The notes under the pieces are model-generated. The model saw only the letters and a list, made by a program, of their open reading frames with translations. It did no database searches and was not told where the DNA came from. The translations under genes were made by a program, and so were the position numbers. A DNA stretch of 64,000 nt from Colwellia hornerae (GTDB lineage Bacteria; Pseudomonadota; Gammaproteobacteria; Enterobacterales; Alteromonadaceae): assembly GCF_007954355.1 (NCBI RefSeq), contig NZ_VOLR01000008.1:1-64000 (forward strand), in the 5' to 3' direction. Below are positions 54,488 through 62,778 of the stretch, in pieces. The stretch's first letter is position 1; each line of letters starts with the position of its first letter.

Positions 54488-55678
54488 TCACATTTTACTG
54501 TCTAGGTATTTTCCTGTTTCTTTATGACCAAAGGCAGGGATCATTTTAAAGAACAGTTCAACAATTTTATCTTTAGTCCAAGCTTGATCTTGCTTTAACT
54601 TTGCGATGGTTTGTTCAAATTCGTTGACTAATTCAGGATCAAATAAAGCTTCATTTTTGATTACGCCTAAGTTTTCAAATCGTTCCATATCGAGCGTTTC
54701 ATTGTCAGTAAAAAATTCTTCAAAATCTTTTTCACCCGTTGTGTCACTATCAGTGAATAAACAAGGCCATTGCCCTTTATCGGGTAATGTTTTAACCAGC
54801 TCTCTTGCTTCATCTTCTGATTCACACAAATAAGGTTTATAACCTAAATTGGCCAAATACTTTACTGCAATATCCGCAAAAGTAATTAGGTGCAGTGACT
54901 CACTAAGTTTAGGGAAAAATATATCTCTATTTTCGCCAAAGATACATGACATTAAACAAAGCTCACCCGATTCTTGAGGGGTAACAAAGTAACGCTTAAT
55001 ATCTTTAGGGGCAACAATAGGCTGACGTTTTTGAATGCGTTGATTAAAGCCATGTAATAATGAACCATCTGAGAAGGCAACGTTAGCAAAGCGAGCTGTT
55101 GATATAGCAATATCGGCACTACGTCGCATTAAAAACATTTCCATAATACGTTTTGATGCACCCATCATATTAACAGGGTTAGCCGCTTTATCAGTAGACA
55201 CACAAAAATATTTTTTGCTGCCTTTTTCTGCTGCTTGCTTCATTGTTTTTTCAGTATTAAAAATATTTACATCAATCATACGCATTAATGTATAAGGATC
55301 TTTTTCACTACGAACATGTTTTAATGCTGAAAGGTTCAATACGTAATCATATTTACCGTCCGCTTTTATGAAAGTATCATACTCTATCGAGCCAATATCT
55401 AAGGCAAACGTTTGAAAGTCACCGTTGATATAACCAAAAGAACTACGGATATCACGTACTAATTCAACCATGTTGTTTTCACTAATATCAACAACATGTA
55501 GCTTTTTTGGGTTACGTTTGAATATTTCTTTTGTGACTGCTTGCCCGATTGACCCTGCACCACCAAGTACTAAAAAAGTTGAATTAGCAACAACCTCAGC
55601 CAAAACCATTTCATTACTATTAATATCAGCAGTAAAAAGTTCTTTATCACGTCCAATAAGAGACAGAATTGATGTCAT
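54488..55678 (-). CDS. LegB-like NDP-GlcNAc 4,6-dehydratase
   Basis: 396 residues from the Met at 55678, starting MTSILSLIGRDKELFTADIN; an ATG 12 bases earlier is possible. Soluble, no membrane helices. GGAGSIGQAVTKEIF binds NAD and STDKAANPVNMMGASKR is the active-site stretch with Met in place of Tyr, as in the retaining dehydratases. It catalyses the first committed step of the legionaminic acid pathway. It is the first gene after the JUMPstart/ops element and its long leader. Confidence 0.88.
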   Translation of the reverse strand: MTSILSLIGRDKELFTADINSNEMVLAEVVANSTFLVLGGAGSIGQAVTKEIFKRNPKKLHVVDISENNMVELVRDIRSSFGYINGDFQTFALDIGSIEYDTFIKADGKYDYVLNLSALKHVRSEKDPYTLMRMIDVNIFNTEKTMKQAAEKGSKKYFCVSTDKAANPVNMMGASKRIMEMFLMRRSADIAISTARFANVAFSDGSLLHGFNQRIQKRQPIVAPKDIKRYFVTPQESGELCLMSCIFGENRDIFFPKLSESLHLITFADIAVKYLANLGYKPYLCESEDEARELVKTLPDKGQWPCLFTDSDTTGEKDFEEFFTDNETLDMERFENLGVIKNEALFDPELVNEFEQTIAKLKQDQAWTKDKIVELFFKMIPAFGHKETGKYLDSKM

Positions 55679-56004
55679 AATTATCCCCAAGTTCCTTTTA
55701 TATCTATTAAATATTTAGTTTCTACTATGCACTTTTTCATTATATTATACTTAAATTGTTATTTTAAATTGATTAACTAAGATATTTCTTTAGTTCTCAG
55801 TTGCCACTAAAAATGTTTTGTGTTTTATTTCAAAGTATACTCTTCGAATAATTTCAGACTCTACAAGATAGCTAACTTTGATTTAAATACTGACTCTAGT
55901 CATCACTCAGGCTCTGGTTGATTTTAGGTCTTAGACCCTTCCCATCATAGTCAGACGGATTTAAAGCACAGTCTTTTGCCAGTATCACCTTCATGGGTTT
56001 TTAG

Positions 56005-56024
56005 ATTGCGGCCTGTGCCGCAAT
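56005..56024. other. Perfect hairpin in the operon leader
   Basis: ATTGCGGC (56005-56012) and GCCGCAAT (56017-56024) form an 8-bp stem with a four-base loop, GC-rich against an AT-rich background. There is no T tract downstream on the minus strand. On the minus strand it is about 80 bases after the ops-like site, so it may be a pause or Rho-related signal in the leader. Confidence 0.5.
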
Positions 56025-56102
56025 TACGGAAGGTTTTAATTAGTAGAGTCACCTTTTGATACTCATCAATTAATAACAACTATTTTACCTGTGTGTTTTT
56101 GA

Positions 56103-56125
56103 CACGCTTCCGCCCTTTGGTTTAG
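56103..56125 (-). promoter_or_regulatory. JUMPstart/ops-like RfaH recruitment element
   Basis: The minus strand reads GGAGCTAAACCAAAGGGCGG then AAGCGTG. The core GGCGGAAGCGTG (56114-56103) differs from the classical ops GGCGGTAGCGTG at one base. The preceding AGCTAAACC also resembles the JUMPstart consensus (GGTAGCTGTAAAGCC). It lies about 130 bases beyond the stop of an rfaH-like gene and about 420 bases before the first sugar gene, the expected place for RfaH loading. Confidence 0.75.
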
Positions 56126-56256
56126 CTCCAATAGGCATTTTAAATCTCAGCATTTTGGGGAAATAATTATTATTTTTTATACATTCAGCCATAACGTAAG
56201 GCTAAATATCATAAAATATACAAACATCTAAAGATTTACTTATGCAACGTGCTTTA

Positions 56257-56775
56257 TTAATCGAGTTTTTCTATTGCTTGATTTTCTATTGCTACTTCAC
56301 TTTCTTGACCGAGCATTTTAATTAATATAATGCATCGCTCTAGGCCATCTTTGGTTTTATAAATGGCTTCTAGACCCTTAAACGGGCCTTGGGTGACTTG
56401 TACTTTTTCACCTTGTTGGTAAGTGAGTAAATCATCTAATGATTTATGGTCACTGCCCTCAATGTTTTGTTTTATTTCTTTGATTAAATTCTCGTTCAGT
56501 GTCGCATAATTTAAGCCAAAGCGAACAAAACTACCAACACCTCGCGTTGAGCGAATAGCATTAAAATTTGCCTCGCTTAGATCAAGGTTAATAAATAGAT
56601 AATTTGGGAATAGTGGCTGCAATGATACCGACTTAACTCCTTGTCTATTTGTTACCTTGGCTATTTTAGGTAAAAAAACTTCATAGCCTTGGTTACTTAA
56701 GTTGTCAAAAGCACGCTGTTCTTCGCGTGGTTTACTGGTTAATAAAAACCAATTATGTTTCTTTATGTTTGACAT
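56257..56775 (-). CDS. rfaH: NusG-family transcription antiterminator RfaH
   Basis: 172 residues. The N-terminal NGN domain has HNWFLLTSKPREEQRAFDNL and LQPLFPNYLFINLDL; the C-terminal KOW domain has YQQGEKVQVTQGPFKGLEAI. The size and the PLFPxYLF stretch fit RfaH rather than NusG. It would load onto RNA polymerase at the ops-like site just downstream and allow transcription through the long operon. It has its own place after wzc, separated by a second repeat family. Confidence 0.9.
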   Translation of the reverse strand: MSNIKKHNWFLLTSKPREEQRAFDNLSNQGYEVFLPKIAKVTNRQGVKSVSLQPLFPNYLFINLDLSEANFNAIRSTRGVGSFVRFGLNYATLNENLIKEIKQNIEGSDHKSLDDLLTYQQGEKVQVTQGPFKGLEAIYKTKDGLERCIILIKMLGQESEVAIENQAIEKLD

Positions 56776-56795
56776 ACTTATACTTCATGTTCTTT

Positions 56796-56975
56796 TAGTT
56801 ATGGATTCCAGCTTAAGTTATAACTGGAATGACGTCACTACTTTCTAGATTCTAGCTTAATGCACTACTGTAATGACGATACTATACACTGAAGCAATGG
56901 CGCAGCTGCTTTCTAGATTCCAGCCTAAGTAATAACTGGAATGACGTGATTGTGTACACTACTGGAATGACGTAA
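56796..56975. repeat. Second repeat family (GATTCCAG...CTGGAATGACG palindromes)
   Basis: About three and a half copies of a unit reading TTCTAGATTCCAGCCTAAGT, a short spacer, then CTGGAATGACG, so each copy is an inverted repeat around CCAG/CTGG. They fill the gap between wzc and rfaH. The sequence is unrelated to the CGTCATnCTGAA family found elsewhere in the window. Confidence 0.8.
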
Positions 56976-56983
56976 CTGCTGGG

Positions 56984-59227
56984 TTACTTATCTGATTTAT
57001 ACTCGTAGTTTGAGTATCCGTAATATCCGTAAGCGTTACTGGCTTTTTTTAGCACACCGTTGAATACCACCCCTTTTACATCGATACCGTTTTGTTCAAA
57101 ACGTTGGCGAGCATAATCTATTTCTTTAATACCATTTTGACCAAAGCGCGTCACTAGCAACATACTTCCGGCATGGCCGCCAACAATGGCTGGATCGGTT
57201 ACTGCTAAAATAGGCGGTGTATCGATAATGATAATATCGTATTGTGTTTTTATTTCTGCAATTAACTTACTGAAATTAGCATGCATCAGTAACTCAGAAG
57301 GGTTGGGCGGTACTTGACCACGGGTAATGATGTCGAACCCTGCTACATCAGTCGACTTAGTCACTTGCTCTAGGGTTTGTTGTCCTGATAAATATTCAGA
57401 CAAGCCATTTTTCCATGCGAAGTCAAAATGCTTATGGATATAACCTTTACGCATATCCGCATCTATCAATAACACTTTCTGACCACTCTGCGCGAGCACT
57501 ACACCTAAGTTCGTTGATATGAAAGACTTACCGACCCCTGGAGAAGGACCAGAAATAGCAATAACATTATTTTTTGCTTCCATCATGGCAAAGTGCAGGC
57601 TAGTACGTAAGCTACGCAATGCCTCTATCGATAAATCTGCCGGGTTATCTACCGCTAATACCTTTTTTCCTGTTTGTTTTTTTCTTTTCTTGCCAATCAT
57701 TAAATCTGACAATTTGTCTTGATAGGCTGAAAAAGGCACACTGGCATATACTGGCATGCCAATCGCTTCTATTTCGCTTGGGTCTTCAACCCCTTTATGT
57801 AGTGCTTTTTGTATCAGTACTATCGCTATCGCTAGCATACCGCCTAGCATGGTTGCCATAACCGCAATTAATGATTTTTTAGGTTTTACTGGTTTAGTAG
57901 TATTCACTTCAGCGACATCAATGATACGGACATTACCGACAGTACCGGCACGGACAATATCTAACTCTTGCACTTTGCCTAACAGCATCATGTAAATTTC
58001 GTTACCTACTTCAACATCGCGCTTTAAGCCCAAGAGTTTTTGTTGCATCTCAGGTAAATTCGCTATTTTTTTAGCTAAGCCATCGCGTTGTTTTTGTACT
58101 GCGGATATTTGTTCAACAATACCTTGATAATTAGGGTGGTTACGTTTGAATTTTCGTGACATCGCTAAACGTTCTAAGTCTAATTCTTGTAACTTAGTGT
58201 CAAGCTCAACGATTTGCTCTAATACGCCTTGTGTTTCTAAAGTGATATTGACCGATTTTTGATTTTTCTGGTAATCATTAAATAAGGCTTCTGAGCGTTC
58301 TAATTCTTTTTTAATTTCAGGTAATTGTACTTCTAAAAAATCGAGTGATTTTTTAGCTTCAGCAGAGTTACGTTCAACATTGCGGCGTACATATATTTGG
58401 GCTATTTCATCTAACACCCTTCGGCTATATTCTGGGTTTTGATGTTGAAAGCTTAAATTAACTATGCCTGAATCTTTGCCTTTTTCACTGGCGCCAATAG
58501 CCGCTTGTAAATCAAGAATGGTATTTAATCGGTCTTTACGAGAAACAATAAATTCTGTACCCGCTCGGGCTATTAATGTTTTAATGGTTAGCGTATAAAC
58601 ACCATTGGTGACTTCTTCGCCGACTTTACCGGTTAGAATTTTTTCGCCCGCTCCTGAGTAAAGCGTAAAAGTATTATTTTGACCTGCTTGCACAACAAAT
58701 GCTTTATTGATGGCATATTTAGGGATGTCAAAACGAAACACGTTAATCTTCTCACCACCCCATGCATAACTTGTCGCGCCAAACTTAGCTTCTGCGACAT
58801 CATTAGGGTTAATAGGATTGAATTTTCGAAAGCTACGACCACCAATAATAGGAAATAAATTGGGCTGTGTGACTATGTCTAACTGCAGTTTATCTACTGC
58901 TTCACCAATAACAGAGCGTGATTTTAATAGCTCAATTTCGGTTATTGATTTAGAGCTACTTTCAAACATGCCCGCCATGTCGTCTAAGCCGGGGACTGAA
59001 CCGCCACTTTCTTCGACTTGGATCATTGCCGTTGCTTTATAGATAGGCGTTGAAAACATGGCGACAGCAACACCGACCAGCATAAAGATAGCCGTAGTGA
59101 TACAGATAAAAAACTTACGATCGACTAACGCGCCAAAAAGTGACATTAAGTCAATTTCGTTGGCTGCTGCATTGATACTTTGCTGATTTTTGACTGTTGG
59201 CTGAGCTATATTTTCATTGATTGACAT
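56984..59227 (-). CDS. wzc: Wzc-type tyrosine autokinase and chain-length regulator
   Basis: 747 residues. The N-terminal Wzz domain starts at about 25 and has a first membrane helix (FFICITTAIFMLVGVAVAMF, about 39-58). There is a long coiled-coil periplasmic part (about 290-400) and a second helix (about 455-475). The BY-kinase domain has Walker A SGPSPGVGKSFISTN, Walker A' VLLIDADMRKGYIH and Walker B IIIDTPPILA. The C-terminus has a tyrosine cluster (AYGYYGYSNYEYK), the autophosphorylation site. It works with Wza and Wzb in capsule export and polymer length control. Confidence 0.95.
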   Translation of the reverse strand: MSINENIAQPTVKNQQSINAAANEIDLMSLFGALVDRKFFICITTAIFMLVGVAVAMFSTPIYKATAMIQVEESGGSVPGLDDMAGMFESSSKSITEIELLKSRSVIGEAVDKLQLDIVTQPNLFPIIGGRSFRKFNPINPNDVAEAKFGATSYAWGGEKINVFRFDIPKYAINKAFVVQAGQNNTFTLYSGAGEKILTGKVGEEVTNGVYTLTIKTLIARAGTEFIVSRKDRLNTILDLQAAIGASEKGKDSGIVNLSFQHQNPEYSRRVLDEIAQIYVRRNVERNSAEAKKSLDFLEVQLPEIKKELERSEALFNDYQKNQKSVNITLETQGVLEQIVELDTKLQELDLERLAMSRKFKRNHPNYQGIVEQISAVQKQRDGLAKKIANLPEMQQKLLGLKRDVEVGNEIYMMLLGKVQELDIVRAGTVGNVRIIDVAEVNTTKPVKPKKSLIAVMATMLGGMLAIAIVLIQKALHKGVEDPSEIEAIGMPVYASVPFSAYQDKLSDLMIGKKRKKQTGKKVLAVDNPADLSIEALRSLRTSLHFAMMEAKNNVIAISGPSPGVGKSFISTNLGVVLAQSGQKVLLIDADMRKGYIHKHFDFAWKNGLSEYLSGQQTLEQVTKSTDVAGFDIITRGQVPPNPSELLMHANFSKLIAEIKTQYDIIIIDTPPILAVTDPAIVGGHAGSMLLVTRFGQNGIKEIDYARQRFEQNGIDVKGVVFNGVLKKASNAYGYYGYSNYEYKSDK

Positions 59228-59296
59228 ATTAAGTGTACTTTTAATAAATGTAACTGACTTTAAACTTTTTGTTTTACGTTAAGTTTAAGTTCTGGT

Positions 59297-59752
59297 TTAA
59301 AGGTATTTGGTCCAAGCAGAACAGGCTTTATCAACTAATTGATAAACATGCTCGAACGCTTCTTGACTTTGACGGTAAGGATCAGGGATTTCAGTATTAT
59401 CAATCCATTTTCCTAACAAGAAGGTTTTTCCCCTGGCCTGTGGATATTTACCTAACAAATCGCTTAAGTGACGTTCTTCCATCACTAAAATCAGATCATT
59501 TTCGGCAATTAATGCTGAACTGAGTTGTCTGCCTTTATGGCCACTCATATCAATATTATTACTTAAGGCAATACTGGTTGCCGTTGCTTCTGCGCTATTA
59601 CCGACCAATGCAGTTAGGCCTGCTGAAGAAATTTTTATATGGCTTTCGCCGCCCAACTTCTCTTTTAATTTGTCTTTTAAAAGGTATTCACCCGTAGGGC
59701 TTCGACAAATATTACCAGCACAAACAACTAAAATATTATTAAACATCGCCAT
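59297..59752 (-). CDS. wzb: Low-molecular-weight protein tyrosine phosphatase
   Basis: 151 residues. The P-loop is VVCAGNICRSPTGE, with nucleophile Cys11 and Arg17. The general-acid region is NTEIPDPYRQSQEAFEHVY. It dephosphorylates Wzc. Its ATG overlaps the wza stop (TAATG arrangement), and wzc follows after 69 bases. Order wza-wzb-wzc is the standard group 1 capsule arrangement. Confidence 0.95.
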   Translation of the reverse strand: MAMFNNILVVCAGNICRSPTGEYLLKDKLKEKLGGESHIKISSAGLTALVGNSAEATATSIALSNNIDMSGHKGRQLSSALIAENDLILVMEERHLSDLLGKYPQARGKTFLLGKWIDNTEIPDPYRQSQEAFEHVYQLVDKACSAWTKYL

Positions 59753-60879
59753 TAGAAGAAATTGCCATCTGTTTTAACATTGGAAATCTTTTCAAGTGCT
59801 GTAATAGTAGGTACAAGTTGACTGATTAAACGATTCCAACGGGCAATAGGCGCTGTGGTAACGTATACGATGTCGCGAGGCTGTAATTTAAATTGATCGG
59901 CTAATACCAGTGCAATTACGTTTTGTGCATGTAATTGATAAACATCAGCAATAATGCCTTCTTGGTTGTCTGGGCGTTTACGTAATACGAATACACCGTT
60001 GGCATTGGCCGTTTGTTCGTTTAAACCGCCTACGTCACTTAACGCTTCAGCAAGGCTTAAACCATAACGATTAATTTCAATGCTACCGGCTTTGTTTACA
60101 TCGCCAAGAACAAATACTTTTTGATTGTCGGTGCGACTTACATGGAGGATATCACCGTGTTTTAGTAAACGGTTTTGAGTGATATCGCCTTTGGTATAAA
60201 AGTCGTCTAGCTTAATGATTTCAGTTTCATTGTTTCGTGTAAAAGTGACTGTACGCCAATCAGCTCTTGCACTTAAACCGCCCGCTTGGTTAAGTGCGTC
60301 GATTATGGTCAGGGGAATTTCGGTAACTGGGTATACGCCTGGTTTGTTTACTTCGCCAGTAACATAAGCTCTTTGGCTATTAAAACCGACTATTTTTATA
60401 TCTAGTTGTGGTTTTTCAATCACTCGGCTTAGTTTTGATACTAATATCGCGTGTAATTGTCGAATGGTTTTACCAGCAGCGGGTACATTAGCGGCATAAG
60501 CATAGGTAATGGTGCCATCGGCTTGAATTCTAAAACCGTCAAACGCAGCGGTTCTTTGAACAGCTGCTGGGATAGTCAATTCGGGATGATCCCAGACGCC
60601 AATAGATAAAACATCACCAATACCTAGCACATAATCATAACCTTCGATGGCCATTGGGCTATGCTTTTTAGCTTTAGTGTAAGCTTGTTGGTTGTCTTTT
60701 AATTGAGAGATAAGTGCCGAGTCAATAATGGAGATATTAACATTCGATAAGTCTTGCGCTAGCGTAGAAGTCTCAGGTTCAACATCAACCCCTTCCATAT
60801 GACTGCCAGGGATCATACTACAACTACTCAGCATCAATAATGACAATGAGACAACTAGTTTTTTAGAGTATTTTAACAT
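59752..60879 (-). CDS. wza: Outer-membrane polysaccharide export lipoprotein
   Basis: 375 residues. The signal peptide ends in the lipobox LSSC with Cys20. A polysaccharide-export (PES) domain starts near residue 80 (YVLGIGDVLSIGVWDHPELT) and is followed by two SLBB-type domains (RAYVTGEVNKPGVYPVTEIP near 168, KVFVLGDVNKAGSIEINRYG near 254). The C-terminal helix is amphipathic (WNRLISQLVPTITALEKI). It forms the exit channel for capsule. Confidence 0.94.
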   Translation of the reverse strand: MLKYSKKLVVSLSLLMLSSCSMIPGSHMEGVDVEPETSTLAQDLSNVNISIIDSALISQLKDNQQAYTKAKKHSPMAIEGYDYVLGIGDVLSIGVWDHPELTIPAAVQRTAAFDGFRIQADGTITYAYAANVPAAGKTIRQLHAILVSKLSRVIEKPQLDIKIVGFNSQRAYVTGEVNKPGVYPVTEIPLTIIDALNQAGGLSARADWRTVTFTRNNETEIIKLDDFYTKGDITQNRLLKHGDILHVSRTDNQKVFVLGDVNKAGSIEINRYGLSLAEALSDVGGLNEQTANANGVFVLRKRPDNQEGIIADVYQLHAQNVIALVLADQFKLQPRDIVYVTTAPIARWNRLISQLVPTITALEKISNVKTDGNFF

Positions 60880-60940
60880 CGTGTAAGTTTATTCAATCCT
60901 TCGCTAAGTAAGTCAACTGCCGTGTTGTTTTGAAATTTTT

Positions 60941-60961
60941 GATGTTTATTGTAAAAACATC
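60941..60961 (-). other. Small hairpin in the wza leader
   Basis: GATGTTT and AAACATC pair as a 7-bp stem around a seven-base loop, about 60 bases before the wza start. No T tract follows. Confidence 0.35.
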
Positions 60962-60990
60962 TTAACAATGCGTACAGTTCTCGCTTTATT

Positions 60991-61018
60991 ATTATAGTCT
61001 TCTTAAACACCATATTAA
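60991..61018 (-). promoter_or_regulatory. Possible sigma-70 promoter upstream of wza
   Basis: On the minus strand TTAATA (61018-61013) and TATAAT (60996-60991) with a 16-base spacer would start transcription about 105 bases before the wza ATG. It is a consensus match by eye only. Confidence 0.4.
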
Positions 61019-61194
61019 TTAGCATACAAGTGTAATTGCGTGCTTTCATCTAAACGACATATACATTTCAATATATGAAGGTATGGAGCCTAGAGAGTTA
61101 AAGCTGTATTGCGCAGAATAATACGCAAGTTAATAAGTCTTGTCTAGTCAGAAAAAGAGGAAAGTTCAGGATACAGAGTTCTGATGTTGTCATG

Positions 61195-61905
61195 GTTAGT
61201 ATATTTCAGTCTCTGTATGACATGTTATCCCTTATCGTCATGCTGAATTTGTTTCAGTGTATGTATAACCTGTTATCCCTTGTCGTCATGCTGAACTTGT
61301 TTCAGTATCTGGTTTTTGTTGGTTAAGTACAGATCCTGAAACCGTCATGCTGAACTTGTTTCAGTATCAGGATGACGGGTCGGCTTTAGGGTGACGGTGT
61401 CGGTTTTAGGTTGATGCTGCCCTATTCTCGTCATGCTGAATTTATTTCAGTATCTGGTTTTTGTTGGTTAAGTACAGATCCTGAAACGAGTTCAGGATGA
61501 CGGTGGAGGTATCAGGATGTCGATGGAGGCTTAAGATAACGGGTCGGCTTCAGGATGACGGTTGGGGCTTTAGGGTGACGGTGTCGGCTTCAGGTTGTTG
61601 CTCCCCTATTCTCGTCATGCTGAACTTGTTTCAGTATCTGGTCTTTGTTGGTCAAGTACAGATCCTGAAACGAGTTCAGGATGACGGTGGAGGTATCAAG
61701 ATGACGCTGGAGGCTTTAGGGTGACGGTGTCGGTTTCAGGTTGATGTTCTCCTATTCTCGTCATGCTGAACTTGTTTCAGTATCTGGTTTTTGTTGGTTA
61801 AGTACAGATCCTGAAACAAGTTCAGGATGACGGTTGGGGTGTCAGGATGACGGTTGGGGTATCAGGATGACGGTTGGTGTGTCAGGGTGTCGGTGTCAGG
61901 ATGAC
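61195..61905. repeat. Fourth field of palindromic repeats
   Basis: No gene is present. Paired half-sites CGTCATGCTGAACTTGTTTC ... GTATCTGGTTTTTGTTGGTT ... AAGTACAGATCCTGAAACG ... AGTTCAGGATGACGG occur at about 61284-61360, 61430-61503, 61612-61688 and 61757-61833. Between them run degenerate short units such as CAGGATGACGGTTGGGGT. The linker (TTTTTGTTGGTTAAGTACAG) differs from that of the field at 205-1140, but the half-sites are the same family. Confidence 0.85.
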
Positions 61906-61975
61906 TAAGTACATGCGCAGGATGAATGTGGTTACTTTAGGATCACTTAGGGATCTTTCGTGTTAGCTTTGCTTT

Positions 61976-62260
61976 TTATAGGTCTTTACTGAGATCTTGC
62001 CAATTGGGGTTTATTTGTTCTATTAAGTTTTTCTTCCAGGCTCTTCGCCAGTTTTTAAGTTGCTTTTCTCTTGTTATCGCATCATACATAGTTTCGAATG
62101 ACTCAAAATATACTAATTTATTTAGGTTATATTTATGGGTGAAGCCTAAGGTCAGTTTGGATTTATGTTGATAGACTCTTTGGGCTAATTGACTCGTTAC
62201 ACCTATGTATAGTGTGGTGTTTTTTACATTTGTCATTATATAGATATGTGGCTGTTTCAT
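61976..62260 (-). CDS. GIY-YIG nuclease-superfamily protein
   Basis: 94 residues, a stand-alone UPF0213-like size. It has HIYIMTNVKNTTLYIGVTSQ (YI...YIG motif), Arg in LAQRVYQHKSK and the metal-binding Glu in AITREKQLKNWRRAWKKNLI. The role in the cell is not known for such small proteins; DNA repair or genome-defence functions have been proposed for the superfamily. It lies directly next to the palindromic repeat field and 13 bases from the second GIY-YIG gene. Confidence 0.87.
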   Translation of the reverse strand: MKQPHIYIMTNVKNTTLYIGVTSQLAQRVYQHKSKLTLGFTHKYNLNKLVYFESFETMYDAITREKQLKNWRRAWKKNLIEQINPNWQDLSKDL

Positions 62261-62273
62261 CTTGACGACCTTG

Positions 62274-62567
62274 TCAGTAGATAAATTTTTTTGCTAGTTT
62301 TGATATTTCTGGCCAGTCGTTATTAATCAGGAATTGTTTTTGCTTTTTAGTCCATCTTCTAATTTCATTTTCTATCAGTCTTGCTTCTTGTTCAGTTTTA
62401 AATTTTTGTTGGTGGACAAGTTTTACCGGGGGCTTTATTTCGGTACCTACTAACAGTTGGTGATATTTATCGTATTTTGCTAACACTATTGCAAGCTCAT
62501 CACAGCAGCCGGTGTGGTAGCTACCATCGACCGACTGTAATATATAAATATAAACTAATGTATTCAT
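62274..62567 (-). CDS. Degenerate GIY-YIG-type protein
   Basis: About 97 residues from the Met at 62567 (MNTLVYIYILQSVDGSYHTG); an ATG 12 bases earlier is possible. YIYILQ...YHTG replaces the GIY...YIG signature. LIENEIRRWTKKQKQFLINN matches the Glu-containing helix. The changed glycine and tyrosine positions suggest altered or lost nuclease activity. Paired with the gene at 61976. Confidence 0.75.
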   Translation of the reverse strand: MNTLVYIYILQSVDGSYHTGCCDELAIVLAKYDKYHQLLVGTEIKPPVKLVHQQKFKTEQEARLIENEIRRWTKKQKQFLINNDWPEISKLAKKFIY

Positions 62568-62723
62568 ACTAAGCCCCATTTATTAACATTATTTTTACAT
62601 ATGGTTAATATTGTAGTAGAGCTTTATTGTTTTGTCAGTGTCAGGTTAAATTTAAAATATATGCCATACATCATTAAAAATTATCAGGGCAATGTTTATC
62701 GTGAGGTATTGTTGAGGAGTAAG

Positions 62724-62752
62724 TAAAAACAGCATTGTATTAACAATGCCGT
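62724..62752 (-). terminator. Bidirectional intrinsic terminator after the SLBB protein gene
   Basis: GCATTGT (62732-62738) and ACAATGC (62743-62749) form a 7-bp stem around four bases. On the minus strand it is followed by GTTTTTAC; on the plus strand by GATTTTTTAAA. It lies 27 bases past the stop codon of the gene at 62779. Confidence 0.7.
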
Positions 62753-62778
62753 TGATTTTTTAAATATAGCTTGAAACT

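Larger units (their letters stand above)
55691..56256. other. Long leader between rfaH and the first gene of the right operon
   Basis: There is no gene here. It contains the JUMPstart/ops-like element (56103-56125), an 8-bp perfect hairpin (56005-56024) and AT-rich sequence down to the legB-like start. It is probably an untranslated leader of several hundred bases, the usual layout for RfaH-controlled surface-polysaccharide operons. No palindromic repeats occur in it. Confidence 0.6.
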
